Positions 1 to 6,399 of a stretch of 7,922 nt of DNA are shown here, piece by piece (position 1 is the first letter of the stretch; every line of letters begins with the position of its first letter). The DNA is from Candidatus Jorgensenbacteria bacterium RIFCSPLOWO2_12_FULL_42_11 (GTDB lineage: Bacteria; Patescibacteriota; Minisyncoccia; UBA6257; MFKM01), in contig MFKM01000010.1 in assembly GCA_001779575.1 (NCBI GenBank), positions 2,314 to 10,235 of the forward strand, given 5' to 3'. The position numbers were made by a program, and so were the translations under genes. The notes beneath the pieces are model-generated. The model was not told the DNA's origin. It saw only the letters and a program-made list of their open reading frames with translations, and did no database searches.

Positions 1-1291
1 TTACAGCGTCGGGCTGGGCCAGCGTTGCTTTCACAAGACGATTGATTTCTCGGTCAATAACCCTAATAGTTTCCATGGCGGCTTCGTAGTTGCCGGAATG
101 TCCCATAATATCGGCATTGGCGTAGTTTATTAAAATAAAATCGTAGATGTTTTCGCCGATAGCATTAACAGCCCGGTCGGTAACGGTTTTGGCCATCATC
201 TCCGGAAATTGGTCGTAGCGGGGAACATTCAGGGAAGGAACAAGAACGCGATATTCGTTCGGAAAAGGTTCTTTGCGATAGCCATTAAAGAAAAAAGTCA
301 CGTGGGCGTATTTCTCGGTTTCCGCGATTCGGATTTGCAATTTATTGTGGTCAGCCAAAACCTTGCCTAAGGGTTCGGTGATTGATTCTGACGGGGAAAT
401 TACGGGCAGTTTAAATTTTTCATCGTATTCGGTCATGGTGGTCAGGTAAAGATTGGAAAATTTCTTGACCGAAAAATTCGGAAAATCGGGGTCGGCGAAA
501 GCGGATACGATTTGGCGCGGACTTTCTTCCCGAAAATCAAAAAAGATAACCGCGTCGCCGTCTTTAATGGGGTGGGGCGAGCCGATATTGCTCGGCTCAA
601 CGAAAGCATCGTTAAGGTTTTGGCTGTAGGTTTCGTTTAAAATTTCCTGGTAGTTGGCTATTTTTTTCCCTTCGCCGATTAACGCTTTGTAAGCTTTTTC
701 GGTTCGGTCCCAATGTTTGGCGCGGTCTAGGGCGTAAAATCGGCCGGAAAGACTGGCCAAAACTCCCCGTTTTTGTTCTTGGATAACTTTTTCCAATTTT
801 TGAATAAGGTCGGGCGCGGATTTCGGCGGACTGTCGCGGCCGTCGGTGAAAAGCTGGAAATAAACCCGGTCAAAATTTTCCCGCTTGGCCAATTCCAAAA
901 GAGCGGCCAGATGCTCAAAAGAAGAGTGGGCGTTGCCGGCGCCCAAAAGACCGACAAGGTGAAGATCGGAATTATTTTTGCGAGCGTGAACGAAGGCGTT
1001 TTTCAGGATTTGATTTTGAAAAAAACTGCCGTCTTCAATGGCCAGGGAAATTCTGGGAAAGTGTTGGCGGAGAATTTTCCCGGCTCCCAGAGTAAGATGG
1101 CCGACTTCGCTGTTGCCTTCTTCCCCCCAAGGCAGGCCGATGGCGATGCCGGAGGCCTGCAGGTAGCCGATAGGAAATCTTCTTTTTATTTCTTGGATAT
1201 TCTGGGGTTTGACGGCGTAAATGGGATTGCTCTGGTCATGACTGCCTATCCCCCAACCGTCTAAAACCACCAAGATGACTGTTTTTTTCAT
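1..1291 (-). CDS. gpmI: 2,3-bisphosphoglycerate-independent phosphoglycerate mutase, C-terminus cut by window edge
   Basis: Interconverts 3- and 2-phosphoglycerate in lower glycolysis, in the cytoplasm, using two Mn ions. Read from 1291, 430 codons stay open to the window edge; the family is about 510 residues, so roughly 80 are missing. Visible family motifs are LDGWGIG (D11, metal), GNSEVGH with the phosphoserine nucleophile S61, a histidine at H122 in the position of the usual HSH motif, FTDGRDSPP (D150, R152), KYAHVTFFFNG (K327) and NYANADIMGHSG (D394, H398, metal). The second set of metal ligands (the DH pair and the last His) would lie beyond the window. The ATG at 1289-1291 is chosen because the DGWG motif follows at the usual distance. 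The upstream 20 nt are AT-rich with no SD. It is last of the visible four-gene unit, 23 nt after the transglycosylase gene. The glycolytic role is inferred from the family. Confidence 0.95.
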   Translation of the reverse strand, partial: MKKTVILVVLDGWGIGSHDQSNPIYAVKPQNIQEIKRRFPIGYLQASGIAIGLPWGEEGNSEVGHLTLGAGKILRQHFPRISLAIEDGSFFQNQILKNAFVHARKNNSDLHLVGLLGAGNAHSSFEHLAALLELAKRENFDRVYFQLFTDGRDSPPKSAPDLIQKLEKVIQEQKRGVLASLSGRFYALDRAKHWDRTEKAYKALIGEGKKIANYQEILNETYSQNLNDAFVEPSNIGSPHPIKDGDAVIFFDFREESPRQIVSAFADPDFPNFSVKKFSNLYLTTMTEYDEKFKLPVISPSESITEPLGKVLADHNKLQIRIAETEKYAHVTFFFNGYRKEPFPNEYRVLVPSLNVPRYDQFPEMMAKTVTDRAVNAIGENIYDFILINYANADIMGHSGNYEAAMETIRVIDREINRLVKATLAQPDAV

Positions 1292-1314
1292 GATTTAAAG
1301 CAGAGAAAATTATT

Positions 1315-2715
1315 TTAGAGAGCGCCAAGAACATCAATGTCGTTTTGGAAAGATTTGGCTTGCTCAATCACTTTTTTTCCGTAAACATTGAGACAAACAT
1401 AACGATTCCATCTTGAGCCGCAATAATATTTAGCCGCGGCCATCTTTTCATTAGTTGCCGCCCCGGCATCTTTTAAATATAAGGCCGTGGCCATAAAAGC
1501 GTCGGTATTGTTCCAGGGATTGGGAGGATTGTTGCCGGTAATTTTGGCCACTTTGTCTTTATAAAGAACCCAGGTTGAAGGAATAAACTGGGCCGGGCCC
1601 ATGGCTCCGCCGTAAGCTCCGTCAGCATTGGGACAGGAAACTTTTATTATACCGGATTCAAGATTTTTTTCTAAATTCAAATCTTTAATAATGTTTAAAA
1701 ATACGGGGATGTCCCGGGTGGGGTGCATAGCCGTTTTGTAAAGACATTGACCGACATTAAGGCCCATGGCCGATTCTCTGTCTAAAACAGCTAAAATAAG
1801 AGCGGCTCGGACATCGGTGGTTTGTTCCGCGAATTTAGCCAATTCATAGGCCTTGCCGAAATCCAATTCTCCTCCGCCGAGCAATTGGAAAATTTGAGCT
1901 CTGATTTCCGCGGCCGTTTTTTTAGTTTCGGCCACCAATTTTTGATATTCCGATTCTTTCCCTTTGGTGACTTTCAGTATTTCATTTTTTTGGGTTTGGG
2001 TTTTTTGAATATTTTGTTTTTGGCTGGCTTGATAAGCTTTCAGTGTTTCGGTATCGGCCTTTTTCAGGGCTAACTGTTCTTTTTGGTCCACAAGTTCGTT
2101 TCTAAACTGGACTACTTTATTTAAAGTGGCCCGGAGGTTGTCCTGAACGAATACCAAATTATTGAGATCTCCGAAAAAATCGGAAAGGTTGGGATTGGCC
2201 AGAAAAATTTCCATCAGGCTTTTGTCTTCGTTTTCATAAAGACCTTGGAGCACCTGGGACAGGGCTTCTTTATTGAAGCTGATATTTTTTTCAGATGAAA
2301 CGATTTTTAATTGGGCGCCGTTAATTTCTTGATTAAGTTTTCCCAAACTTAGATTAACGGCTTTAATTTGAAGATTGAGCTTGGCGACTTGAGATTCCAA
2401 TGTTTTAATCTCATTTTTGAGAGACTGCCCTTGTTTTTGATATTGGGCGATGGTGTTCTCGTAATCGGTGATTTGTTTTTCCAGTTCCGTCAATTGGATT
2501 TCCAACTTTTTTTTATCCTCTTCGGTTTGAGTATTTTGAGCCGCGAAAGTCAACGGGGGAAATTTATAAACCGGAGCGTAAACAAAAGCAAAAAGAAAAA
2601 AACTGATTGCTATCAAAGCAACAGTTGATTTAAGAATCAGGGTTACGGGAAAATGAAATTGGCGATAATAGGAGAGATTGAGAATTGAGGGTTTTTTGTT
2701 TCGGACATCGCGCAT
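1315..2715 (-). CDS. Membrane-anchored coiled-coil protein with C-terminal lytic transglycosylase (SLT/MltB-like) domain
   Basis: Probable murein-cleaving enzyme of the cell envelope, 466 aa. A basic N-terminus precedes one hydrophobic segment (about residues 26-48), giving a signal anchor. Residues about 63-140 and 195-280 are rich in K, E, Q and L with heptad-like spacing and should form two coiled coils, as in EnvC/PcsB-type hydrolase regulators. Residues about 284-455 look like a transglycosylase domain: AALILAVLDRES places E314 as the likely catalytic glutamate, and YGGAMGPAQFIPSTW (about 368-382) matches the MltB/SLT GAMGxxQFxPS motif. Four cysteines, C324/C361 and C432/C441, could form disulfides outside the membrane. 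The start at 2715 has no SD. It lies 23 nt after bL25 and 23 nt before gpmI, so it is probably co-transcribed with ribosomal protein genes, an unexpected pairing. The fold call is firm; the exact bond cleaved and the partner are unknown. Confidence 0.82.
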   Translation of the reverse strand: MRDVRNKKPSILNLSYYRQFHFPVTLILKSTVALIAISFFLFAFVYAPVYKFPPLTFAAQNTQTEEDKKKLEIQLTELEKQITDYENTIAQYQKQGQSLKNEIKTLESQVAKLNLQIKAVNLSLGKLNQEINGAQLKIVSSEKNISFNKEALSQVLQGLYENEDKSLMEIFLANPNLSDFFGDLNNLVFVQDNLRATLNKVVQFRNELVDQKEQLALKKADTETLKAYQASQKQNIQKTQTQKNEILKVTKGKESEYQKLVAETKKTAAEIRAQIFQLLGGGELDFGKAYELAKFAEQTTDVRAALILAVLDRESAMGLNVGQCLYKTAMHPTRDIPVFLNIIKDLNLEKNLESGIIKVSCPNADGAYGGAMGPAQFIPSTWVLYKDKVAKITGNNPPNPWNNTDAFMATALYLKDAGAATNEKMAAAKYYCGSRWNRYVCLNVYGKKVIEQAKSFQNDIDVLGAL

Positions 2716-2738
2716 AAAATAAAACCCAGTTATCTATT

Positions 2739-3398
2739 TTATTTTGCTGACTTTTCTTTGGCAGCGGGGATTTTGTTTTCAGATGAGGTCGCGAGGTTTT
2801 CTTCGGGCGTGACTTCGGCCGGCGCCGCTTCGGCGACTGCTTCTTCTTCGGCTTTGGCCTCAACAACGGTAGCGATGATAGTTTCGGGATTAACGAAAAG
2901 CTTGACATTGCCGCCGATTTTCAGGTCTTTGAGCGCGATATTTTTTCCTATTTCATTCAGGGACGCCAAGTCGGCTTGGAGGCGGTGGGGAAGATCCTGG
3001 GGCAGGGCTTCAACTTCTATTCCTTTAAGAGTTTTGATTAAAATACCGCCGAAATTTTTTACGGCCGGCGCTTCGCCGATAAATTCAATAGGAATGTAAA
3101 CGCGGATTTTTTCGGTCAGTTTTATTTGATAAAAATCAATATTTAATATTTCTCCGGAAAGGGAATCGGTTTTTACCTCGTGAATCATAACCGGCAGGGT
3201 TTTCTTGTCTTCGGTTACCAAGTTGACGATGGTGCTTTCGCCGGCTTCTTTATAAACTTTCTGGAATTCTTTCGCCGAAAGAGTTAAATGCAGGTTTTTT
3301 ATTCCGTGTCCGTAAAGTTCGGCCGGAACCAGGCCTTTCTCCCGAAGGGTTTTTACTTTTTTGCCTAAAATATCCCTGGCTTGAACGTTGAGTTCCAT
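2739..3398 (-). CDS. rplY: Large-subunit ribosomal protein bL25 (TL5/CTC long form)
   Basis: Binds 5S rRNA in the 50S subunit. The 219-aa product has the N-terminal L25 domain (about 1-90, opening MELNVQARDILGKKVK with ELYGHG near 27-32) and the C-terminal TL5/CTC beta domain (about 95-180, with VYIPIEFIGEAPAVKNFGG and the DLPHRLQADLASLNEIG stretch). A low-complexity Ala/Glu/Lys tail runs from about 182 to the end. The ATG at 3396-3398 is chosen over a longer in-frame start at 3500 because the family begins at MELN. The longer start would add 34 residues that overlap the upstream bL31 gene. Only 13 nt separate it from bL31. No SD is seen upstream of the ATG. Confidence 0.93.
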   Translation of the reverse strand: MELNVQARDILGKKVKTLREKGLVPAELYGHGIKNLHLTLSAKEFQKVYKEAGESTIVNLVTEDKKTLPVMIHEVKTDSLSGEILNIDFYQIKLTEKIRVYIPIEFIGEAPAVKNFGGILIKTLKGIEVEALPQDLPHRLQADLASLNEIGKNIALKDLKIGGNVKLFVNPETIIATVVEAKAEEEAVAEAAPAEVTPEENLATSSENKIPAAKEKSAK

Positions 3399-3411
3399 AT
3401 AAATGTCTGAT

Positions 3412-3648
3412 TTATTTCTTTTTTCTGACCGCTTTTTTAACCTTGGGTTTGATTTTGGCTTTTCGGGTCTTGAATCTTTCCACTCTTCCCGCCGTGTCAA
3501 TCATTTTTTCTTCCCCGGTATAAAAAGGATGGCAAGCGCCGCAGATTTCAACGTTGATTTCGGGCTTGGTCGCGCCGACGGTGAAAATCTTTCCACAACT
3601 GCATTTGATTTTAGCTTCGGGATAATATTTTGGATGGATGTCTTTCAT
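3412..3648 (-). CDS. rpmE: Large-subunit ribosomal protein bL31, zinc-binding type
   Basis: Component of the 50S subunit that bridges to the 30S head in characterised ribosomes. The product is 78 aa. It begins MKDIHPKYYPEAK and carries CSC (C16, C18) and CGAC (C36, C39), the four-cysteine zinc site of the C+ form. HPFYTGEEK follows, the usual family signature. The C-terminus is an unusually lysine/arginine-rich tail (about 62-78). The ATG at 3646-3648 is chosen because the family starts MK.IHP; a longer in-frame start at 3765 lies upstream of the predicted transcription start and adds unrelated residues. It is the first gene of the minus-strand unit bL31-bL25-transglycosylase-gpmI. The promoter is at 3737-3765, giving a leader of about 80 nt that can fold onto the start region. 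No SD is present. Confidence 0.95.
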   Translation of the reverse strand: MKDIHPKYYPEAKIKCSCGKIFTVGATKPEINVEICGACHPFYTGEEKMIDTAGRVERFKTRKAKIKPKVKKAVRKKK

Positions 3649-3653
3649 AAAAA

Positions 3654-3732
3654 GTAATCGCCGATAAAATATGAACCAAAGACGAATATGCGAATCAGCG
3701 TATTCGTTTAATATTTGTATACTCGCGATTAC
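3654..3732 (-). promoter_or_regulatory. Structured 5' leader of the bL31-bL25 transcript
   Basis: The leader between the predicted start of transcription (about 3730) and the bL31 ATG contains nested inverted repeats. The outer pair is GTAATCGC (3732-3725, minus sense) with GCGATTAC (3661-3654), 8 bp. The inner pair is ACGAATA (3707-3701) with TATTCGT (3688-3682), 7 bp. The outer 3' arm ends 5 nt before the start codon, so folding would seal the ribosome landing site. Autogenous control by bL31 or bL25 is a guess by analogy with other r-protein leaders. Confidence 0.5.
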
Positions 3733-3736
3733 TCCC

Positions 3737-3765
3737 ATCTTAGCATCGTTTTTCTTTCTTGACAA
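3737..3765 (-). promoter_or_regulatory. Sigma-70-type promoter of the bL31-bL25-transglycosylase-gpmI unit
   Basis: On the minus strand, TTGTCA (3765-3760) and TAAGAT (3742-3737) are separated by 17 nt; each matches 5 of 6 consensus bases. Transcription would start near 3730. The -35 hexamer overlaps that of the plus-strand 16S promoter by five bases. Confidence 0.72.
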
Positions 3766-3786
3766 GCGGCTGGATTTCCCTATTAT
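3759..3786 (+). promoter_or_regulatory. Sigma-70-type promoter of the 16S rRNA gene
   Basis: Perfect -35 TTGACA (3759-3764), 16-nt spacer, and -10 TATTAT (3781-3786, 5 of 6). Transcription would begin near 3793, leaving a leader of about 75 nt. It is the strongest promoter match in the window, as expected for an rRNA gene, and lies back to back with the bL31 promoter. Confidence 0.75.
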
Positions 3787-3807
3787 GAAACACAGAAAAG
3801 AGATTGA

Positions 3808-3822
3808 TGGTTCTTTGAAAAC
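3808..3822 (+). promoter_or_regulatory. boxA-like antitermination element in the 16S leader
   Basis: TGGTTCTTTGAAAAC lies about 15 nt into the predicted leader and resembles rRNA boxA (TGCTCTTTAACA in E. coli). In known systems this binds NusB/NusE and protects rRNA transcription from Rho. The assignment rests on similarity and position only. Confidence 0.5.
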
Positions 3823-3838
3823 AGAAAATAAAAATTAG

Positions 3839-3862
3839 TTAAATAATTTTTTGGTTGTCCTA
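3839..3862 (+). other. 5' arm of the pre-16S processing stem
   Basis: These 24 nt can pair with 6375-6398 on the other side of the 16S gene, with 23 Watson-Crick pairs and one U-G. This is the classical layout for RNase III processing of precursor 16S rRNA. The arm ends about 8 nt before the mature 5' end. It shows that both ends of the rRNA gene are intact and co-transcribed, intron included. Confidence 0.85.
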
Positions 3863-4354
3863 GTATATTTTTTTTGAGAGTTTGATCCTAGCTCAGGATG
3901 AACGCTGGCGACGTGGATAAGGCATGCAAGTCGAGCGGTTTTTTATTGTTTCGCAAGAGACGATGAAAGACAGCGGCGAATGGGTTAGTAATACCCTGGT
4001 ACATACCCCGAAGTGGGAAATAGCCAGTCGAAAGATTGGGTAATATCCCATAGTTTGATAATCGAATTGTGTTTGCAAAAATTTGTAGACAGAATTCGGT
4101 TATCAGTAAAGACGCAAGTCGCTTCGGGAATGGCTTAGGTCCGATCAGCTAGTTGGTAGGGTAAAAGCCTACCAAGGCTATGACCGGTAGGGGGGCCGAG
4201 AGGCTGTTCCCCAACAACGCAACTGAGACATGGTGCGTACGCCTACGGGCGGCAGCAGTCGAGAATATTCCACAATGGGCGAAAGCCTGATGGAGCGACG
4301 TCGCGTGCAGGATGAAGGTCTTCGGATTGTAAACTGCTTTTCTATAGGAAAAAG

Positions 4355-4457
4355 TCCCTCCCCACTTTTGCTTATGATATCAATCAGAATACAACAGGTT
4401 TGTGAGAAACAAGCTTTTTTATTCTTGAAAAATATCACTAGCAAAAGTGGGGAGGGA
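4355..4457 (+). repeat. Long hairpin insertion in 16S helix 17 (V3 region)
   Basis: An 18-bp perfect inverted repeat, arms 4355-4372 and 4440-4457, sits between the helix 16 region and the 530 stem. Further pairs continue inward: TGATAT (4375-4380) with ATATCA (4432-4437), and AGAATA (4386-4391) with TATTCT (4420-4425). The E. coli counterpart is about 58 nt in total; here the segment is about twice that. It has no reading frame and no ribozyme core that I can see. It could be a stable extension of helix 17 or an intervening sequence cut by RNase III, as known in some bacterial rRNAs. Confidence 0.8.
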
Positions 4458-4868
4458 TTGATGGTACTATAGGAATAAGGGGTGACTAACTACGTGCCAG
4501 CAGTAGCGGTAATACGTAGACCCCGAGCGTTATCCGGATTTATTGGGCGTAAAGAGTGCGTAGGAGGTCTGACGCGTTAACTGTAAAATTTCACTGCTCA
4601 ACAGTGAACGCGCGGTTAAAACGGTCAGACTAGAGGATACCAGAGGTCATTGGAACGTACGGTGTAGGGGTGAAATCCGTTGATATCGTACGGAACACCA
4701 AAGGCGAAGGCAAATGACTGGGGTATTCCTGACTCTGAGGCACGAAAGCGTGGGGAGCAAAAAGGATTAGATACCCTTGTAGTCCACGCTGTAAACGATG
4801 TTCACTTGCTATTTCGAGTATCGACCCTCGAAGTGGCGGAGCTAACGCGTTAAGTGAACCGCCTGGGA

Positions 4869-4900
<32 letters not shown>

Positions 4901-5096
4901 AGACGGGGACTCGCACAAGCGGTGGAGCATGAGGTTTAATTCGATAACAAACGAGGAACCTTACCAGGGCTTGAAATTCTAACGAACTCCGGTGGAAACG
5001 CCGGGGGTCTCTCAAGGACGTTAGAACAGGTGCTGCATGGTTGAAATATCGACCCGCTCCAAAGTAATTTGGAGTGCAACCCTTCGATATAACTCG

Positions 5097-5114
5097 ATCC
5101 GCCAACTGGCGGAT
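5097..5114. repeat. Palindromic repeat, upstream copy in intron
   Basis: ATCCGCCAACTGGCGGAT forms a 7-bp hairpin (TCCGCCA/TGGCGGA), widened by ACTC/GAGT pairs outside. It matches the copy at 5810-5827 at 16 of 18 positions. The two copies bracket the endonuclease gene. Confidence 0.75.
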
Positions 5115-5181
5115 GAGTATGTTGAAGGCAAAACCGGCTCATAACGGTGAAACCCTAATGTATTCATGATAAAATGAGTGC

Positions 5182-5802
5182 ATGGGCAATACCGTGGGAA
5201 GTGCGAACACTGATTTTTGGAATCTTAAAACAAAAGACGACGCTTACATAATTGGTTTATGGTGTGCGGATGGATACTGTTGGACAAGCAGTATTGGTAT
5301 TAGCAATACTGATTCTGATTTGATAGAAAAATTTCGGGAATTTTTCCTGAGATTTTTTTCGGCTGATAGATTAAAATTAATGATTTATCATCCTGATAAA
5401 TTTAAAAGACGCACCAAAGCCTACCATTTGTATGTAAATAGTCGGCCTTTATTAAGAAGGTTCAAGGAATTCAAAGATAATGCGACAAAATTCATCAATG
5501 GAGATTTAATTCTGCCTTATATGGCTGGCAGATTTGATGGAGACGGCTCTATTGCCAAGGATTTTTATAGCGATTGTCGCATTGTTTACGGTAGTCTAGG
5601 GGAAGCACAAAACGATTTAGCGCTGGTACTTTCATTGGGTTTTCAGAAAATGAAAATCTATAATTATCGTACCGCCAAAACTTTTTGTTTATATTTTTCT
5701 AGGTTGGAAACAAATAAATTTCTTTCCCTGATTTATCCCTATTCGGTAAGATTACAAAAATCAGTGTTTGCACCCCGTAGAGACTTGGCTGTTATTGGGT
5801 AG
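5182..5802 (+). CDS. LAGLIDADG homing endonuclease, two-motif monomer, intron-encoded
   Basis: A 206-aa product. Two LAGLIDADG helices are visible: AYIIGLWCADGY (residues 21-32, with D30 as metal-binding acid) and LPYMAGRFDGDGS (111-123, with D121). Spacing of about 90 residues is that of single-chain LAGLIDADG enzymes, which fold as pseudo-dimers. Such enzymes cut intronless alleles and drive copying of their intron; some also act as maturases. The target should be the uninterrupted helix 34 sequence around GCATGGTTGCCGTCAGC. The ATG at 5182 is the first in frame after an in-frame stop at 5170-5172. No SD is present; a three-codon frame at 5166-5177 and an overlapping ATG at 5174 precede it. 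The last codons overlap the R/P7 part of the ribozyme core. Both acidic residues are kept, so it looks active. Confidence 0.92.
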   Translation: MGNTVGSANTDFWNLKTKDDAYIIGLWCADGYCWTSSIGISNTDSDLIEKFREFFLRFFSADRLKLMIYHPDKFKRRTKAYHLYVNSRPLLRRFKEFKDNATKFINGDLILPYMAGRFDGDGSIAKDFYSDCRIVYGSLGEAQNDLALVLSLGFQKMKIYNYRTAKTFCLYFSRLETNKFLSLIYPYSVRLQKSVFAPRRDLAVIG

Positions 5803-5809
5803 CAGTCAG

Positions 5810-5827
5810 ATTCGCCAATTGGCGGAT
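5810..5827. repeat. Palindromic repeat, downstream copy in intron
   Basis: ATTCGCCAATTGGCGGAT contains the perfect 12-nt palindrome CGCCAATTGGCG. It differs from the copy at 5097-5114 only by two C/T changes; in RNA these leave U-G in place of C-G, or leave the loop unpaired, so the hairpin survives. It starts 8 nt after the endonuclease stop codon. Confidence 0.75.
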
Positions 5828-6374
5828 AAAACGCCGGTACCCTTAATAGGGTAATGGTATAGTCCATACCACTAGTAATAGTGGAACAATATGGCCGTCA
5901 GCTCGTGGTTTGAATTGTTCCCTTAAGTGGGGTAACGAGCGCAACCCCTGCCTCAAGTTATAAGTGTCTTGAGGGACTGCCGTGTTTAACGCGGAGGAAG
6001 GCGGGGATGACGTCAAATCAGCACGGCCCTTTGATGCCCTGGGCTACACTCATGCTACAATGGTCGGTATAATGGGTTGCCAAATCGTAAGATGGAGCCA
6101 ATCCCAACAAAACCGATCTCAATTCGGATTGAGGGCTGCAACTCGCCCTCATGAAGCCGGAATCGCTAGTAATCGCGCATCAGCTATGGCGCGGTGAATA
6201 CGTTCTCGAGTCCTGTACTCACCGCCCGTCACACCAAGGGAGCCGGGAGTAGGTAAAGCCCCGCTTCGGCGGAGTCAGCCTGACCTCGGTGACATGGGTG
6301 AAGTCGTAACAAGGCACCGGTAGGGGAACCTGTCGGTGGATAATTTAATAAATAAAAATAAATCCAAAATTAAT

Positions 6375-6398
6375 TAGGGCAACCAAAAAATTATTTAA
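6375..6398 (+). other. 3' arm of the pre-16S processing stem
   Basis: Complementary to 3839-3862 over 24 positions, with one G-U pair. It lies about 25-35 nt beyond the expected mature 3' end. Nothing between helix 45 and this arm contains CCTCC, so the precursor has no hidden anti-SD. Confidence 0.85.
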
Positions 6399-6399
6399 A

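Larger units (their letters stand above)
5043..5893 (+). mobile_element. Group I-like intron in 16S rRNA with a LAGLIDADG endonuclease gene
   Basis: An 851-nt insertion splits helix 34 between about E. coli positions 1060 and 1061. The 5' exon ends in U (GCATGGTT) and the intron ends in G, as group I introns require. GACC at 5051-5054 can pair with exon GGTT as a short P1. GUAA-capped hairpins lie at 5057-5074 and 5869-5884 (P2-like and P9). ACCG/CGGT near 5138-5156 fits P5. GAGACTTGG (5780-5788) resembles the R element, and GGTATAGTCC (5856-5865) matches the S element; GACT (5782-5785) pairs with AGTC (5861-5864) as P7. TACCCT-TAAT-AGGGTA (5838-5853) fits P8. I could not assign P3 with confidence, and ATATCGA/TCGATAT (5046-5052/5084-5090) competes with P1. 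The junction could shift by one G. Self-splicing is inferred. Confidence 0.78.

Noticed and set aside
773..1264. Plus-strand open frame of 163 codons opposite gpmI.
   Set aside because: It lies entirely within the well-supported gpmI frame, whose conserved motifs run through it on the other strand; the plus-strand product shows no recognisable domain.
3399..3500. Longer start for bL25 adding 34 residues.
   Set aside because: The extension overlaps bL31 codons in another frame, and bL25 proteins begin at the MELN-type motif.
3649..3765. Longer start for bL31 adding 39 residues.
   Set aside because: It would start upstream of the predicted transcription start and covers the leader structure; the family begins at MK.IHP.
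4355..4457. Helix 17 hairpin as a second self-splicing intron or a transcription terminator.
   Set aside because: No group I or II core motifs and no reading frame; a strong terminator inside an essential rRNA would be lethal, and no T-run follows the stem.
5097..5827. The CGCCAAYTGGCG palindromes as a CRISPR or terminal repeats of an insertion sequence.
   Set aside because: There are only two copies, no spacers, no target-site duplication and no transposase; each is a hairpin by itself.
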